Positions 7,473 to 10,135 of a stretch of DNA of 10,135 nt are shown here, piece by piece. The stretch is from positions 1 to 10,135 of the forward strand of contig JAGLYS010000025.1 of the NCBI GenBank assembly GCA_023132105.1, given 5' to 3'. A program made the position numbers and the translations under genes. The stretch is from Caldifarciminota bacterium. Lineage in GTDB: Bacteria; Hydrothermota; 32-111; QNBC01. Position 1 is the stretch's first letter. The number at the start of each line of letters is the position of its first letter. Below the pieces are notes generated by a model. That model ran no database searches, was not told where the DNA came from, and worked only from the letters and a program-made list of their open reading frames with translations.

Positions 7473-8333
7473 TTATACCCTCTCTTTTAAATATTTATCT
7501 ACAGCAATTTTACTACCGATAATGCCAATAAGAATACCCAGTATGAAAATTGAGACAGCAATTACATTCATATCTCCTCTCATATCCTTAAATCTTGAAG
7601 TGAGAAGAAATAACACACCATAAATTACAGATGCGGAAATAACACTGCTTATAAATGAAGCAATAAGTCCTTCAAAAATAAACGGGATTCTTATAAAACT
7701 ATCCGTGGCTCCTACCAAACGCATAATATCGATATGATCCCTTCTTGATTCTACATTTAATCTCACTGTCATAGTTACAAGCAAAATTGAAGAAACAAGC
7801 AGTATGATACCGAATATTAAATCTGCAAGTAAAAGAACCTTAATTATTTTATCAACCTTTGCTATCCATCTCTTGCCATATGAGACATCTTCTATTCCAC
7901 TGAAAAGTGCCACTTTTAATGAAATTTTATCCAGATTTTCCAATGTTTTATAAGCAGGGTCAAGGTCAATTTCAAGTGATGCGGGCAGTGGATTTACGGA
8001 TAGAGCTTCAAGCATATCCTTATCTTTTCCAAGTCTATCCTTAAATGATTTATATGCCTCATCTTTTGATATATAACTGATATTAATTACACCTTCAATA
8101 TTGCCGATTCTCTTAGACAGACTGTCCACTTCCGCAGTACTGAGTCCGTCTGCCAGGAATGCTTCGATTTTAATCTTGGATTCTGCGAGATTTATAAACC
8201 TTAATCCGTTTATTGTAAATATACTAAATCCTCCTAATATAATAAGGGAAAAAGATATTACGGCAATGGTAACAAATACCATCATTTTATTGTGAATCAT
8301 ACCTCTAATAGCTTCTCTAATAATAATAATCAT
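7473..8333 (-). CDS. ftsX: FtsX, membrane subunit of the division ABC complex FtsEX
   Basis: FtsX forms the membrane part of FtsEX, which uses ATP hydrolysis by FtsE to switch on cell-wall hydrolases at the division site. The 286-residue protein starts with REAIRGMIHNK (6-16), then TM1 (about 17-41). An extracellular domain follows (about 42-160) with the family-typical ISKDEAYKSFKDRLG (88-102) and NPLPASLEI (114-122). TM2 (about 163-190) is followed by RRDHIDIMRLVGATDSFIRI (197-216), the segment that contacts FtsE, then TM3 (about 217-245) and TM4 (about 257-276). The ATG overlaps the ftsE stop as ATGA. Four ATT codons follow the ATG. No M23 peptidase (EnvC-like) gene, the common neighbour, is next to it; rnfC comes instead. 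The membrane layout excludes a plain MacB-type permease. Confidence 0.93.
   Translation of the reverse strand: MIIIIREAIRGMIHNKMMVFVTIAVISFSLIILGGFSIFTINGLRFINLAESKIKIEAFLADGLSTAEVDSLSKRIGNIEGVINISYISKDEAYKSFKDRLGKDKDMLEALSVNPLPASLEIDLDPAYKTLENLDKISLKVALFSGIEDVSYGKRWIAKVDKIIKVLLLADLIFGIILLVSSILLVTMTVRLNVESRRDHIDIMRLVGATDSFIRIPFIFEGLIASFISSVISASVIYGVLFLLTSRFKDMRGDMNVIAVSIFILGILIGIIGSKIAVDKYLKERV
7478..7485 (-). promoter_or_regulatory. ribosome binding site of rnfC within the ftsX end
   Basis: AGAGAGGG on the - strand lies six bases before the rnfC ATG and overlaps the last sense codons of ftsX. It supports separate initiation at rnfC even though only one base separates it from ftsX. Confidence 0.65.
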
Positions 8334-8989
8334 AAATCCCCCATTAATTTTCCATGTTCTAAATTTAAAACCCTTTTCCCCGAACCCTTTACCAAATCAA
8401 TATCATGTGTTGCCATTAATACTGCTGTTCCTTCTGCATTTATATCCTTCATCAGTTTTAATATATCTTTACTGGTCTCCGGATCGATATTCCCTGTTGG
8501 TTCATCTGCAAGTAGTATAAATGGCTCCCTTACCAACGCCCTGCCAATCGCAACCCTCTGTTTTTCTCCTCCTGACAACTGATATGGAAATGCATTTCTT
8601 CTATGACCTAAACGAAGCTTTTGTAGAATTTCAAGTGTCTTTTCCCTTACCAGTCTCCTGCTTCCACCGGTAACTTCAAGTCCGAAAGCAATATTTTCAT
8701 AAACATTTCTATCTTCCAATAACTTGAAATCTTGAAATATTACACCTATTTTTCTTCTCAAGAAAGGGATATCATTTTTTCTAATAGTAGCTGAAGAGAG
8801 ATTATCCACAAAAACCTCACCTTTTGTAGGTTTCTCCTCCATATAGATCAATTTAAGGAGTGTGCTTTTTCCGGATCCTGAAACACCTGTGAGAAAAACA
8901 AAATCTCCTTTTTGAATCTTAAAAGAAATATCCTCCAAAGCTGCCCAATCTTTTTTAAAGTATTTGTAAACATGAGAAAATTCAATCAT
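8330..8989 (-). CDS. ftsE: FtsE, ATPase subunit of the division ABC complex FtsEX
   Basis: FtsE is the cytoplasmic ATPase that dimerises under FtsX and drives its conformational change in cell division. All ABC motifs are intact in the 219-residue protein: Walker A GVSGSGKS (35-42), Q-loop IFQDFKLL (84-91), signature LSGGEKQR (138-145), Walker B FILLADEPTGNID (157-169) with D162 and E163, and the H-loop H195 in ATHDIDLV. FQDFKLL after IGV and the N-terminal MIEFSHVYKYF are typical of FtsE rather than LolD or MacB. The start overlaps the transketolase C-subunit by 8 bases, with GAAGGTG upstream as a possible ribosome binding site. The end overlaps ftsX as ATGA, so stoichiometric translation of the pair is likely. 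Length and motifs match the family. Confidence 0.94.
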   Translation of the reverse strand: MIEFSHVYKYFKKDWAALEDISFKIQKGDFVFLTGVSGSGKSTLLKLIYMEEKPTKGEVFVDNLSSATIRKNDIPFLRRKIGVIFQDFKLLEDRNVYENIAFGLEVTGGSRRLVREKTLEILQKLRLGHRRNAFPYQLSGGEKQRVAIGRALVREPFILLADEPTGNIDPETSKDILKLMKDINAEGTAVLMATHDIDLVKGSGKRVLNLEHGKLMGDL

Positions 8990-9917
8990 TTTGTAACACC
9001 TTCACTTTTTTAATTATATTATTTTCCGTTAATCCATATTCATTAAACAGTTCATTCCATTTTCCTGATTTCCCGAATTTATCTTCAATGGAAACGGATT
9101 CTATATGAGATGGTAAATATTGAGCTGACAATTGTGAAATAATAGAAGTTAGCCCCCCGTTTATTTCGTGTTCTTCACATACGACAGCTTTATTTGTTTT
9201 CTTTAAGAAATTTAGAATTGTCTCCTTATCAATCGGTTTGACAGTTAGTATGTCAACTATATTCACTTTAATCCCCTCTTTTTTCAATATATATGCAGCT
9301 TTCAAAGCTATATTTGTCATTAAACCCATAGAAAATATCGTAATATCACCATCATCTTTTAATATCTCAGCCTTTCCGAATTTGAATTGTTTATCTTCAC
9401 CGTATATTCGTTCTGTTTCATTCCTTGGAAGTCTCATATATACAGGACCTTCAATACTAACTATTTCTTCGGTAAAAAATCTTGTTGAAACATCATCCGA
9501 AGGTACTATAATTTGCATATTCGGAATTACATTCATTATAGCAATATCTTCGCAATTCTGGTGGGATGCTCCATCTTCTCCTACAGAGAGACAGGCATGT
9601 GTTGCTACTATCTTAACATTAAATTTTGAATATGCAATAGTATTCCTTATCTGTTCCCAACATTTTCCTGTCGCAAACATCGCAAAACTACTGACAAAAG
9701 GTATTTTACCACATGATGCAAGTCCGGCTGCTGTCCCTACAAGATCTGCTTCGGCAATTCCTATATCAAAAAATCTATCCGGAAACTTTTTTTGAAATAT
9801 TTCCGTTTTAGTGGATTTTGCAAGATCTCCATCAAGAACAACAATATTTCTATATTTGTCTCCCAATTCAGCCAATGTTTTTCCATAAACTTTTCTAAGT
9901 GAATACTTCTCAGACAT
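8982..9917 (-). CDS. transketolase, C-terminal subunit (split form)
   Basis: In the split form of transketolase this subunit carries the pyrimidine-binding and C-terminal domains, pairing with an N-terminal subunit that binds the thiamine diphosphate pyrophosphate part. The enzyme moves two-carbon units between ketose and aldose phosphates in the pentose phosphate pathway. The 311-residue protein has LDGDLAKSTKTEIFQKKFPD (28-47) and GIAEAD (53-58), whose E56 is the catalytic glutamate that activates thiamine diphosphate. SVGEDGASHQ, then IVPSDDV and PVYMRLPR are further family blocks. The C-terminal domain shows the usual HEINGGL and EDKFGKSG blocks. I chose the ATG at 9915-9917. A TTG at 9926 would add three residues, but AAAGGA would then lie too close. 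It overlaps the N-subunit gene by 8 bases and ftsE by 8. DXP synthase was considered but it is a single longer chain. Confidence 0.9.
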   Translation of the reverse strand: MSEKYSLRKVYGKTLAELGDKYRNIVVLDGDLAKSTKTEIFQKKFPDRFFDIGIAEADLVGTAAGLASCGKIPFVSSFAMFATGKCWEQIRNTIAYSKFNVKIVATHACLSVGEDGASHQNCEDIAIMNVIPNMQIIVPSDDVSTRFFTEEIVSIEGPVYMRLPRNETERIYGEDKQFKFGKAEILKDDGDITIFSMGLMTNIALKAAYILKKEGIKVNIVDILTVKPIDKETILNFLKKTNKAVVCEEHEINGGLTSIISQLSAQYLPSHIESVSIEDKFGKSGKWNELFNEYGLTENNIIKKVKVLQND

Positions 9918-10135
9918 TTCTTTCAAGTTCCTTTACCGCTTGATCCCTCTGGATTTTATCAGGTGCTTTACCGTGCCATTCTACATTATTTTCCATAAAG
10001 GATACACCTTTCCCTTTTATTGTATGAGCTATAATAACTGTTGGTTTTCCTTTAATAGTTTTAAATTCTTTAAATGCTCTACTTATTTCTTCGAAATTAT
10101 GTCCGTCTATTTCTATAACATGCCATCCAAAGGAC
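9910..10135 (-). CDS. transketolase, N-terminal subunit, C-terminal end only
   Basis: The frame is open from the right edge of the window down to the TGA at 9910-9912, so only the last 74 residues are visible; the first base at 10135 belongs to a split codon. They read SFGWHVIEIDGHNFEEISRA and go on through FKTIKGKPTVIIAHTIKGKG to VSFMENNVEWHGKAP. The pattern (WHV-x-x-IDGH, then P-x-x-IIAHTIKGKG and FMEN-x-x-x-WHGKAP) is typical of the small transketolase N-terminal subunit, which binds the thiamine diphosphate pyrophosphate and Mg2+. The gene was found by reading the - strand by hand. It overlaps the C-terminal subunit by 8 bases, so the pair is translationally coupled and these two half-enzymes make one active site. 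Its start and the operon promoter lie beyond the right edge. Confidence 0.9.
   Translation of the reverse strand, partial: SFGWHVIEIDGHNFEEISRAFKEFKTIKGKPTVIIAHTIKGKGVSFMENNVEWHGKAPDKIQRDQAVKELERNV

Noticed and set aside
7472..7477. TATAAT directly before the rnfC ATG, resembling a -10 box
   Set aside because: It would start transcription inside rnfC, no good -35 is seen at the right distance, and it is explained by the ftsX stop codon and the spacer after a clear ribosome binding site.
8319..8330. Run of four ATT repeats just after the ftsX ATG, considered as a phase-variable repeat
   Set aside because: The unit is three bases long, so slippage would only change the number of isoleucines and could not switch the gene off. 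The tract is also short.
9918..9926. TTG start three codons upstream in the transketolase C-subunit
   Set aside because: The ATG at 9915-9917 fits the family N-terminus and AAAGGA would be only two bases from the TTG. The choice is likely but not certain.

Overview
The window is densely coding DNA from an AT-rich bacterium that is probably anaerobic. No rRNA, tRNA, CRISPR array, insertion sequence or phage gene was seen, and the longest gap between genes is about 75 bases. A complete rnfCDGEAB set with a polyferredoxin RnfB suggests an anaerobe that couples ferredoxin and NAD to an ion gradient. Strong Shine-Dalgarno sequences (AGGAGG-type before rnfA and rnfG) and the order C-D-G-E-A-B argue against Bacteroidota, which usually have B-C-D-G-E-A and weak Shine-Dalgarno signals. 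Clostridia, Thermotogota or an uncultured candidate phylum (for example Cloacimonadota or WOR-3) remain possible; I cannot settle this from the sequence.

Left block, + strand (1-2505): the 3' part of one CBS/CorC-type membrane protein gene, then a complete paralogue that overlaps it by 4 bases, then recO 20 bases later. This looks like one transcription unit that starts left of the window. It ends at a 77-base convergent gap (2506-2582) that holds an imperfect inverted repeat, a possible weak two-way terminator.

Right block, - strand (10135 down to 2583): ten genes in a row, overlapping or separated by at most 7 bases. In transcription order they are the transketolase N-terminal subunit (cut by the window edge), the transketolase C-terminal subunit, ftsE, ftsX, rnfC, rnfD, rnfG, rnfE, rnfA and rnfB. 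The packing suggests one polycistronic unit whose promoter lies beyond the right edge. I saw no convincing internal promoter.

The six rnf genes encode a membrane complex that moves electrons between reduced ferredoxin (RnfB) and NAD (RnfC) through covalent flavins (RnfD, RnfG) and an intramembrane Fe-S site (RnfA/RnfE), coupled to Na+ or H+ transport. FtsEX is an ABC-type complex that controls cell-wall hydrolysis at division. The split transketolase serves the non-oxidative pentose phosphate pathway.

Most of the window is ordinary conserved metabolism, and I did not find a previously undescribed system. Two points deserve a second look: RnfD and RnfG share the same departure from the usual flavin-attachment motif, and ftsEX is embedded between transketolase and rnf genes with no adjacent M23 peptidase gene.
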